Assembly (NCBI GenBank): GCA_041859375.1
Contig: JBHEKP010000372.1
Location: forward strand, 1 to 39,702
Direction: 5' to 3'
DNA from: JBHEKP01 sp041859375
GTDB lineage: Bacteria > Hydrogenedentota > Hydrogenedentia > Hydrogenedentales > CAITNO01
DNA length: 39,702 nt
How positions within the stretch are numbered: position 1 is the stretch's first letter; every line of letters begins with the position of its first letter. A model generated the notes under the pieces. It was not told the DNA's origin. It did not search any database and worked only from the letters and a program-made list of their open reading frames with translations. This document shows, in pieces, positions 1 through 6,795 of this stretch. A program made the position numbers and the translations under genes.

Positions 1-141
1 CTCATAGACTGTGCCGTAAAGGAGCCTTCCGTGACCGGAAAGCTTGCCTGGATTCTGATCATCCTGTTCACCAATGTGATAGGCGCGCTGATTTACTATG
101 TTATCCGCCGTCCCGCGCGCATCCGGGAACATGGCCGGTGA
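1..141 (+). CDS. PLDc_N-type small membrane protein, 5' partial
   Basis: The frame is open from base 1 and ends with TGA at 139-141. The visible 46 residues begin LIDCAVKEP, continue with a hydrophobic stretch around WILIILFTNVIGALIYYV, and end in a basic tail (RRPARIREHGR). This matches the PLDc_N (phospholipase D/nuclease N-terminal, cardiolipin synthase N) family, small one- or two-helix membrane proteins with the signature G-A-L-I-Y-Y followed by basic residues. The first helix lies outside the window, so the true start is unknown; GTG at 31 could be an internal start but would remove the conserved part before the second helix. The stop lies 28 bases before the start of the next gene, so the two could be cotranscribed. 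Function is unknown for stand-alone members. Confidence 0.7.
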   Translation, partial: LIDCAVKEPSVTGKLAWILIILFTNVIGALIYYVIRRPARIREHGR

Positions 142-169
142 GACGCATGGCATGCAGGGAGAAAAGGAA

Positions 170-2236
170 ATGAGATCCATTTGGTGGTTGTGGGCCGGAT
201 GTGTGGCGGTGGTGTTTCTGTTATCACCCGCCCATGCGGCGATGCAGTCCATGCAAATGATGCCGCTGGACATCCTGGACGTGGTGGCAACCCCCCATCA
301 GTTTTCGGACGAGTTCCGTTATTCCAGGGATCCGTCTCCGGAATTGGGCGCGCTGGTGCGTCTGGTGGTGCGCCACCGGGATGTTTCCGGGAAAGCCGTC
401 TTTCCGGTGATGCTTTTTAACGGCAGGAAGGCCTCGGAATGGATTGCCTCCGGCGACTGGTCCTGGCATGAAACCCCGGAGAATCTGGGTGCGCCGGACA
501 GTCCCCATGCAATTGCGCCGGGCGCGCTGGCGGTGTTCACCTTCAACGCCGACAAAGCCGCATGGGGCGCGGGAAGCACAGTGGAAATATCCATCGCGGA
601 CGGTCCCGGGGGTGCGCCGGAAACTGTGCGGGTTCCAGTCACGCCGGATCCGCTGCGCGTCAGGTCCGTCGTCTGCCTTGCGGCGGAACCCGAAGGCCTC
701 GTGCCGGAGCGGCTGGTCGTGCACCTTTCCAACAGTTCCCCCGAAGCCGCGACGGTGCGCGGGGTGGCTGTGTATCCCCAGATGACCCTTGAATCCCGCG
801 CGGAGGCGCGGATTGAGTGCGTTCCCGCCGATGCGGTGGTGCCTGCGGGTGGGCGCTCTGTGGTGCTGGCGCAAACCGGTCCTCTGCCCCTGCGGCACGG
901 ACTGGTTGAAGTGATGCTGGAAACCGCTGACGGCGTGAAAACATCCCGATGGGCGCGGTTGCGCTTCAAGGCCGACCGTTTCGACATCGGTTCCGGCTGG
1001 CTGGACATCCCCTCGAAGGAGGGGGTGGTTCCCCTGTTGAGGGAGTCCTACCTGAAGACCCTCAGGCGCATGCACGTCAATCTCATCCATTGCGAAAACG
1101 TGCCGGGGTACACCGACGCCACCGGTCCGGAGGGGCTTTACACCCGTTATCCCATGCGGCTGATGGGCGGGTTCGCGGACATCGAGAAATACAACACCGA
1201 TGAATGGGCGCCGCGCATCCACGGCGTGGACCGGGTGGGCGAGCCGCAGATGGGCCAGAAACCCATGGAGACGTATGAGGCGCTGAAACCCTACGATTCG
1301 GCCCGGTATCCCACGACGGTCACCCTGTCCGACGAGGGCGGCTGGCGGCGCTGGGCGGGCCTGTCGGATTTCCCCCACTTTGACTCCTACCGTGTAAGCG
1401 CCCCCGCCATGGACGCCTGGCGCAAATATGACCGCTGGGACAAAAAGATCATGTGGGGCGCGCCCCTGGAGGGCATCGGTGCCATGACCAGGTCCCTGCG
1501 GGAACTCAGCGAGCCCCTTCCCGTCGCCCTCTGGTCGCAGAACGCGCACGAGGGCTGGCAGGACCAGTTCATGCGGAAACGGCGCAGCCCCACCCCGGAT
1601 GAAATCATCGCGCAGGCCCACCAGGGGCTGGCAAACGGCGTCATCGGCCTGTACTGGTATTCCCTCCAGTCCTGGTCCCTCCTGAAATACCGTGACGTCA
1701 TCGAAACCACCACCCGCATCGGCCGGGAAATCCGGCTGCTGGAGGACCTCTATCTCAGCGGCATCGCCACCCATCATGCCCGTCTTGTGCCGGAAGGCAA
1801 GCCCTCCGTTGACCTCAACGTCATTGCCGCGCCCAAGGCCACGCTGCTCTTTGCCATGGACCTGGATTATTACCCGGACCATGAGGCGCGGGTGTTTCGA
1901 TTCAGGGAACCGCGCGGGTTCACTGCGGAATTCCCATTGCCCGGCTGGCTGCGGAACCCGGCTGACCTTTTCCGCGTGGATGCGGACGGCGTCCATGATG
2001 TGCAATGGGAAAATACCGGGTCGGGTGTCAGGCTGAATGACACACTGGACCGCACGGCCGTTTATGTCGCCGCCCTGTCCGGTGGGGAGCGGGCCGCGAG
2101 GGCCGGAAGGCTCGCGGAACTCAAGGCGGATGAGGCCGCCCTGAATTTCGATCCCGCAAACAATGAGGCTGATTTCACAGTGCTGCTGCATGAGCTGGGA
2201 TTCGAAAACGTGTCGGAGTTGGAAAAGTTTAAATAG
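170..2236 (+). CDS. Secreted protein of probable glycoside-hydrolase type (TIM-barrel-like), function unknown
   Basis: A 688-residue protein. The ATG at 170 is chosen because it follows an AGGGAGAAAAGGAA-type ribosome site and gives a clean signal peptide (MRSIWW, hydrophobic core, cleavage near AHA-AM); upstream ATGs at 98 and 152 would bury it. After the signal comes a beta-rich region (about 25-265). A region with the look of a (beta/alpha)8 barrel follows (about 265-560), with acidic motifs such as TLSDEGGW (E near 388) and QNAHEGWQD (E near 459), and a segment ANGVIGLYWYSLQSW of the kind found near the end of glycoside hydrolase barrels. A C-terminal beta region closes it. I cannot assign a CAZy family. 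It lies 50 bases before another secreted carbohydrate-active-looking protein and is probably in one operon with it. Confidence 0.75.
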   Translation: MRSIWWLWAGCVAVVFLLSPAHAAMQSMQMMPLDILDVVATPHQFSDEFRYSRDPSPELGALVRLVVRHRDVSGKAVFPVMLFNGRKASEWIASGDWSWHETPENLGAPDSPHAIAPGALAVFTFNADKAAWGAGSTVEISIADGPGGAPETVRVPVTPDPLRVRSVVCLAAEPEGLVPERLVVHLSNSSPEAATVRGVAVYPQMTLESRAEARIECVPADAVVPAGGRSVVLAQTGPLPLRHGLVEVMLETADGVKTSRWARLRFKADRFDIGSGWLDIPSKEGVVPLLRESYLKTLRRMHVNLIHCENVPGYTDATGPEGLYTRYPMRLMGGFADIEKYNTDEWAPRIHGVDRVGEPQMGQKPMETYEALKPYDSARYPTTVTLSDEGGWRRWAGLSDFPHFDSYRVSAPAMDAWRKYDRWDKKIMWGAPLEGIGAMTRSLRELSEPLPVALWSQNAHEGWQDQFMRKRRSPTPDEIIAQAHQGLANGVIGLYWYSLQSWSLLKYRDVIETTTRIGREIRLLEDLYLSGIATHHARLVPEGKPSVDLNVIAAPKATLLFAMDLDYYPDHEARVFRFREPRGFTAEFPLPGWLRNPADLFRVDADGVHDVQWENTGSGVRLNDTLDRTAVYVAALSGGERAARAGRLAELKADEAALNFDPANNEADFTVLLHELGFENVSELEKFK

Positions 2237-2286
2237 GCGGAAACGCCGGAGCCGGGCAATAAATCAACGAAACCATGGAGCTGAAA

Positions 2287-4479
2287 ATGAAACCACCCAG
2301 AGTCTTCCTGCTGATCCTTGCGTTTCTTTCCGTTCCGGTCTTTGCGGCCACTGTGGACGAACTGCCGCCGATCTCGGACGAACAGGCCGCGGACGGCGAC
2401 TGGCTGGTCTCCCCCCCGGCATGCAGGGCCGCCGTGTACCGCCTGCCGGACGGGGGCATCGCCCTGTCGAACGGACTGCTCCGGCGCAGTTTCCGCCTGT
2501 CGCCAAACGCGGCCACGGTGGGGCTCGACAACCCCGTCAACGGACAGCCCTTCCTGCGTGGCGTCAAGCCCGAGGCGGTGGTCACCGTGAACGGGAAGCG
2601 CGTCGAGGTGGGCGGGCTGAAGGGGCAGCCAAACTACGCCTTCCTGCGCGCGGACTGGCTGGACATCCTAACCGCCTCCCCGGAGGCGATGCGGTTTGCC
2701 GGTTTCCGGGTTGGCCCCGCGGAGGAGCGCTTCGCGTGGAAACGGGTGCGACCCCACGCGCCGGACGCCGTCTGGCCGCCGCGGGGCGTGCGCCTGTCCA
2801 TGGACTATGCCATGCCGGAAAACGCGGATGAGGCCCTTGCTGGGTTGAAGGTGACCGTCCATTACGAGATGTACGACGGTCTTCCGGTCTACTCGAAATG
2901 GATCACCCTCGAAAACGCCGGAAAGGCGGAGGTGACGCTGGACGGTTTTTCCAGCGAAGTGCTGGCGGCGGTGGAGTACAGTTCCGACGTGGAGGACCGG
3001 GAGGGCGCGGCACGCCCCCCCGCCATCCATGTGGAGACGGATTATGCTTTCCTCGCCATGAGCGCCCTGAACGCGGGCCGTCACGCGTACAGGTGGATGC
3101 CCGATCCCGACTACGAAACACAGGTGAACTATGAGAAAAAGACGCCCTGCCTGCTGGACGTGGGGCCGGACTTGGGTCCCGCCGCGCCTGTCGCGCCGGG
3201 CGGAACCTTTGAATCCTTCCGGGCCTTCGTGCTGCCCTTTGACGGCAGCGACCGGGAGCGCAACGGGCTCGCGCTGCGGCGCATGTACCGCACCATTGCT
3301 CCCTGGGCCACGGAAAACCCGCTCATGCTCCATGTGCGCCATGCCGACTGGAAGACCGTCCGCAACGCCATTGATCAGTGCGCCGAGACGGGCTTCGAGA
3401 TGGTCATCCTTTCCTTCGGAAGCGGCTTTGACATCGAGAATGAAAAGGAATCCTACGCGGAACGGATGCGGAAGTACGCCGACTATGCGAAGGGCAGGGG
3501 CGTTGAAATCGGCGGCTACTCCCTGCTGGCCTCCCGTTCCATAGACAAGAAAAACGACGTTGTTTCCCCGGAGGGTGAAAAGCCCGCCTTCGGAAACTCC
3601 CCCTGCCTGCTCAGCGAATGGGGCCTGGACTATTTCGGCAAACTGCGCCGCTTCTACGAGACCAGCGGTTTCACCCTGCTGGAGCATGACGGTTCCTATC
3701 CCGGCGACGCCTGCGCGGCCACGGAACACCCCGGCCACCGGGGCCTTGCGGACTCCCGCTGGACGCAGTGGCGGCATATCACGGATTTCTACCACTGGTG
3801 CCGGGGCAACGGCGTTTTCCTGAACGTGCCTGACTGGTATTTCCTGAGCGGCTCGAACAAGACCGGCATGGGCTACCGTGAGACCAATTGGAGCCTGCCC
3901 CGCGACCAGCAGATCATCCACACCCGCCAGAACATCTACGACGGCACCTGGGAAAAGGCCCCGAGCATGGGCTGGATGTTTGTGCCCCTCACCGAGTACC
4001 ACGGCGGCGGCGCGGCGGCCACCATCGAGCCGCTGGACGCGCACATGGACCACTATGAGCGCATGCTCACCGGCAATCTGGCCTTTGGCGTGCAGGCCTG
4101 CTACCGGGGACCGAAACTCTACGACACGGAGCGGGTGCGCGACATGGTGCGGAGCCGGGTCGCCTGGTACAAGGAGCACCGTGACATTCTGGAAAGCGAT
4201 CTCATCCACGGCCGCAGGGCCGACGGGCGCGATGTGGACTGGATGCTCCACGTGAACCCCGCCCTGAAGACCAGGGCCATGCTCGTCGCCTTCAATCCGC
4301 TGGATGCGCCCGTGGAGCGTGAGCTGAAAGTGAACCTCTACTATTCCGGCCTGACGGACAAGACGGTTGTCAGTGGTGAGGACGGGAGGGCGGAGACCTT
4401 GGAACTGGCGCGGGACCACACCGTCCGCGTGCGCGTGTCATTACCCCCGCAGGGATTCACGTGGCGCGTTTTCGAATAA
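2287..4479 (+). CDS. Secreted alpha-galactosidase-like (clan GH-D style) putative glycoside hydrolase
   Basis: A 730-residue secreted protein. ATG 2287 is preferred over ATG 2275 because GGAG lies six bases before it and it opens directly on a signal peptide (MKPPRVFLLILAFLSVPVFA). An N-terminal beta-sandwich (about 35-330) carries SNGLLRRSFR and a GG-L-GQPN segment, like the super-sandwich before GH36/GH31-type barrels. The barrel (about 335-610) contains LLEHDGSYPG (D468), a plausible nucleophile position for retaining alpha-galactosidase-like enzymes, and PLTEYHGG (E570), a plausible second acid. A beta C-terminal domain follows. The architecture resembles uncharacterised proteins often labelled alpha-galactosidase; substrate is unknown and the catalytic residues are inferred. 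The gene ends five bases from the convergent dprA stop, with no terminator between them. Confidence 0.75.
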   Translation: MKPPRVFLLILAFLSVPVFAATVDELPPISDEQAADGDWLVSPPACRAAVYRLPDGGIALSNGLLRRSFRLSPNAATVGLDNPVNGQPFLRGVKPEAVVTVNGKRVEVGGLKGQPNYAFLRADWLDILTASPEAMRFAGFRVGPAEERFAWKRVRPHAPDAVWPPRGVRLSMDYAMPENADEALAGLKVTVHYEMYDGLPVYSKWITLENAGKAEVTLDGFSSEVLAAVEYSSDVEDREGAARPPAIHVETDYAFLAMSALNAGRHAYRWMPDPDYETQVNYEKKTPCLLDVGPDLGPAAPVAPGGTFESFRAFVLPFDGSDRERNGLALRRMYRTIAPWATENPLMLHVRHADWKTVRNAIDQCAETGFEMVILSFGSGFDIENEKESYAERMRKYADYAKGRGVEIGGYSLLASRSIDKKNDVVSPEGEKPAFGNSPCLLSEWGLDYFGKLRRFYETSGFTLLEHDGSYPGDACAATEHPGHRGLADSRWTQWRHITDFYHWCRGNGVFLNVPDWYFLSGSNKTGMGYRETNWSLPRDQQIIHTRQNIYDGTWEKAPSMGWMFVPLTEYHGGGAAATIEPLDAHMDHYERMLTGNLAFGVQACYRGPKLYDTERVRDMVRSRVAWYKEHRDILESDLIHGRRADGRDVDWMLHVNPALKTRAMLVAFNPLDAPVERELKVNLYYSGLTDKTVVSGEDGRAETLELARDHTVRVRVSLPPQGFTWRVFE

Positions 4480-4484
4480 ACGCG

Positions 4485-5444
4485 CTACCCGTCAAAAAGA
4501 TCCCCCGTTTTTCCAACGGGCCTGGCACCCGCCGACCTCAGCGCGCCGGCCAGGGCCGTTTCATCGAACGTGTTCTGCCGGTAAAGAGACCGTAGTTCCG
4601 CGAGGAGCCCCGCGGGCAGGCGAGAATGCCCCGAGGCGAACACGGGCTTTCCCTGGGCCAGCGCCTGCCGCGCCGTTTCAATGCTGCCGCCGGTCTTGCG
4701 CGGTTCGATGACGCACACGACCCGTGACAAGGCGGCAATGATCCGGTTGCGCGCCACCGCTGCCGGGCCCTGCCACGGCGCGGCGGGGTGGACCTCGGCG
4801 CAAAAGGCCATCCGGTCCTCCTCCAGCGCCTTTTCCCAGTGCGGCGGCGGGGTGTGGGTGAAAAGTCCCTGTGGAAGCGCGCACACCGTTGCGCCGCCCG
4901 CCGCAAGCGCCGCGTCATGGGCGGCGCTGTCCACGCCCTGCGCGCCGCCGCTAACCACCGTGTGCCCCTCCCGCACAATCAGTGTTGCGCAGTCCCGTGC
5001 CGTGCGGATTCCCCGGCCCGAGGGCGCGCGGGTGCCCACCACGCCGCCGGTGCGTTGTTTGTGGAGGAGTTCGGCGTTTCCCCGGACAAACAGCAGGGGC
5101 GGCGCGTTGTCCCCCAAACACTCAAGCAGGGCTTTGGGATAATCCGCCATGCCCGCGGCTATGGCGCGCATGTTCCGCTCCAGGGCAAGCTCAATTGTTT
5201 TAAGCGCGTCTTTGCGCAGTTTTGCGCCGCATTCCGCAACGGGCGCAAGCAGTGCGGGGTCCATACCCGCCCGCGCGAGTTCGGACGGTGCCGTCTCCAG
5301 CACGCGCGCGGGGGTGACACCGGCATGGCGCAGCGCCCGCAGCAGGCGGTGCAGCGTCTTGCGGCCCGTGCCGCGGACCCCCGCCAGCGCCAGCACGGCG
5401 GCGGCGTCTTCAATGGTGGTTATGTTGGCGTTCTTGCTCGTCAA
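4485..5444 (-). CDS. dprA: DNA-processing protein DprA (DNA uptake/recombination mediator)
   Basis: DprA binds incoming single-stranded DNA during transformation and loads RecA. The roughly 319-residue product has a short N-terminal SAM/HhH-like region (GVRGTGRKTLHRLLRAL) and then the Rossmann-fold domain with VGTRAPSGRG, VVSGGAQGVDSAAHDAAL and the late motif ARNRIIAALS. I chose TTG 5444 because GGGGAAG precedes it and the protein then begins close to the family's usual start; ATG 5477 would add 11 atypical residues and run into the putative promoter palindrome. Odd points: SEP-type residues after the first lobe read AEVHPAAPW, the usual SGSLITA reads TGGSIETA, and there is no recognisable C-terminal winged helix. 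The gene is divergent from the murein operon. No other competence gene is visible here. Confidence 0.88.
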   Translation of the reverse strand: MTSKNANITTIEDAAAVLALAGVRGTGRKTLHRLLRALRHAGVTPARVLETAPSELARAGMDPALLAPVAECGAKLRKDALKTIELALERNMRAIAAGMADYPKALLECLGDNAPPLLFVRGNAELLHKQRTGGVVGTRAPSGRGIRTARDCATLIVREGHTVVSGGAQGVDSAAHDAALAAGGATVCALPQGLFTHTPPPHWEKALEEDRMAFCAEVHPAAPWQGPAAVARNRIIAALSRVVCVIEPRKTGGSIETARQALAQGKPVFASGHSRLPAGLLAELRSLYRQNTFDETALAGALRSAGARPVGKTGDLFDG

Positions 5445-5466
5445 GGGTTTTCTTCCCCGCTGACAG

Positions 5467-5478
5467 CATGGTACCATG
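5467..5478. promoter_or_regulatory. Palindrome in the divergent dprA / murein-operon spacer, candidate back-to-back -10 boxes
   Basis: CATGGTACCATG is a perfect 12-bp palindrome. Each strand reads GGTACCAT, resembling the GGTAtAcT boxes found before other genes here. If used as -10 elements, transcripts would begin near 5484 (+) and 5461 (-), before the TTG starts at 5521 and 5444. It could instead be an operator. It also contains the alternative ATGs at 5476 (+) and 5477 (-). Confidence 0.4.
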
Positions 5479-5520
5479 GCCGAAGAACGGGTTAAAACAG
5501 GACAAGCCGGGCGGATAACA

Positions 5521-6792
5521 TTGGCGAACCAGCTTCCAAAGGATTTTTTCACCGGGGCCACGCTGTGCGCCCACCAGGTTGAGGGCGGTGACTTCGCCAG
5601 CGATTGGTGGCGCTGGGAACAGCGGTCGGGTCGCATCGCGGAAGGGGCCACTTCGGAGGTGGCCGCCGATCATTTCAACCGTGTCGCGGCGGACATGGCC
5701 CTTGCCCGCAAAATCGGCATGAACGCGCTGATGGTGTCCCTGTCCTGGGCGCGCGTGCAGCCGGAGCGGGGCCTTTTCGATAATGCCGCGCTTGCCCATT
5801 ATGCGCGGGTGTTTCAAACCATGACCGGGGAGGGAATCACGCCCGTGGGTGTGCTCTTTGAGCATGCCGCGCCCGACTGGTTCACCTCGGCGGGGGGGTG
5901 GTCAGCCCCGGATTCGGTGGCGTTGTTCCGGGATTATGCGCAACGGGTGGCGGAACACGCTGGGGGCGCATGCTCCTGGTGGATTCCGCTGATGGAGCCC
6001 GCCTACTGGCTTGAAAAAACCGGCAGTCTTGGGCAGTGGCCCGGGCTGAAACCCGGACGGGGTGTGTGCCGCCGCGCGATGGACAATCTGGTTGCTGCGC
6101 ACCATGCGGCGGCAACGGCGCTCAAGAATGCCGGTGCCTCCGCGTCCGTGGGCCTGTCCACCCGCGCCTTTGCCTTTGAGCCCCATGACCCCGGCAGCCC
6201 CTGGGATTTAAAAACGGCCCGCCGCGAACAGGATCGGCTCAACAACCAGTACTTGAACAGGGTGCTGGCGGTGAAGGAGGGGGCGGCTCCGGACTTCCTT
6301 TCAATGACCTGGGGCGGTGCGGGCTTGGTCCGATTTTCCCCCCTGGCCGTGCGCCGGGGCTTTGCCCGCATCGTGGATGGGACTGCACGCGATGCCGCGC
6401 CGGATCTGCTTCCGGTGACATCGTCCGGGTTTGACGAGGCGCTCATGTCTTTCCAACCCTTCGGCCTGCCTGTGCTGGCGGTGCTGCCCTGCCCGGCGTT
6501 GGACGACGCCGCGCGGTGTGTGCTTCTCCGGGACCACCTCTCGGTGTTGCTGTCAAGGTTGGGGCCGGAGCCGTCCGCGTCCGTGCGGGGCGTGTTTTTC
6601 CGTTCGCTGCTGGATGGCTTTGAATGGGAGCACGGTTTCACCCGGCGTTCCGGGCTGGTGCATGTGAATTGGGCGGACCAGGCGCGCACCCCCAACAACA
6701 GCGCGTGGCTCGCGCGCGATTTCGCCGCGCACGGGGAACTGAAGGCGGGGGTGCTGCGCCGCTGGTGTCCCGTTGACGGCGACAAGGAGTGA
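5521..6792 (+). CDS. GH1 (beta-glucosidase-fold) protein lacking the catalytic nucleophile
   Basis: About 423 residues with a full-length GH1 layout. TTG 5521 is chosen because translation from it gives MANQLPKDFFTGAT..HQVEGG, the standard GH1 opening; ATG 5476 adds 15 unconserved residues and lies inside the palindrome. Conserved blocks are HQVEGG (glycone-binding Q), VSLSWARVQPERG, APDWFTSAGGW, WIPLMEPAYW (acid/base E159 kept, normal NEP changed to MEP), and LDGFEWEHGFTRRSGLVHVNW. The nucleophile block, normally ITENG before the LRDHL helix, reads AVLPC at 320-324, so the catalytic glutamate is a leucine. The HH/HF pair before the W of DWF is also altered (FEH). It is thus predicted to be a pseudoenzyme, a binding protein or an enzyme of changed mechanism. 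It begins the murein recycling operon, three bases before murK-murQ, which hints at an amino-sugar ligand (inference). Confidence 0.8.
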   Translation: MANQLPKDFFTGATLCAHQVEGGDFASDWWRWEQRSGRIAEGATSEVAADHFNRVAADMALARKIGMNALMVSLSWARVQPERGLFDNAALAHYARVFQTMTGEGITPVGVLFEHAAPDWFTSAGGWSAPDSVALFRDYAQRVAEHAGGACSWWIPLMEPAYWLEKTGSLGQWPGLKPGRGVCRRAMDNLVAAHHAAATALKNAGASASVGLSTRAFAFEPHDPGSPWDLKTARREQDRLNNQYLNRVLAVKEGAAPDFLSMTWGGAGLVRFSPLAVRRGFARIVDGTARDAAPDLLPVTSSGFDEALMSFQPFGLPVLAVLPCPALDDAARCVLLRDHLSVLLSRLGPEPSASVRGVFFRSLLDGFEWEHGFTRRSGLVHVNWADQARTPNNSAWLARDFAAHGELKAGVLRRWCPVDGDKE

Positions 6793-6795
6793 ATC

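Noticed and set aside
224..2191. Long - strand open frame (655 codons) opposite the first secreted protein
   Set aside because: It is a shadow of the + strand gene in GC-rich DNA: its product is rich in H, R, G and P, has no domain and no ribosome site, while the + strand product has a signal peptide.
2668..4419. Long - strand open frame (583 codons) opposite the alpha-galactosidase-like gene
   Set aside because: Antisense shadow without domain or start signals.
4494..4521. CCCGTT/AACGGG hairpin followed by GGATCTTTTT on the - strand within the last dprA codons
   Set aside because: The stem is short and the T-run begins five bases after it, inside coding sequence; not enough to call a terminator.
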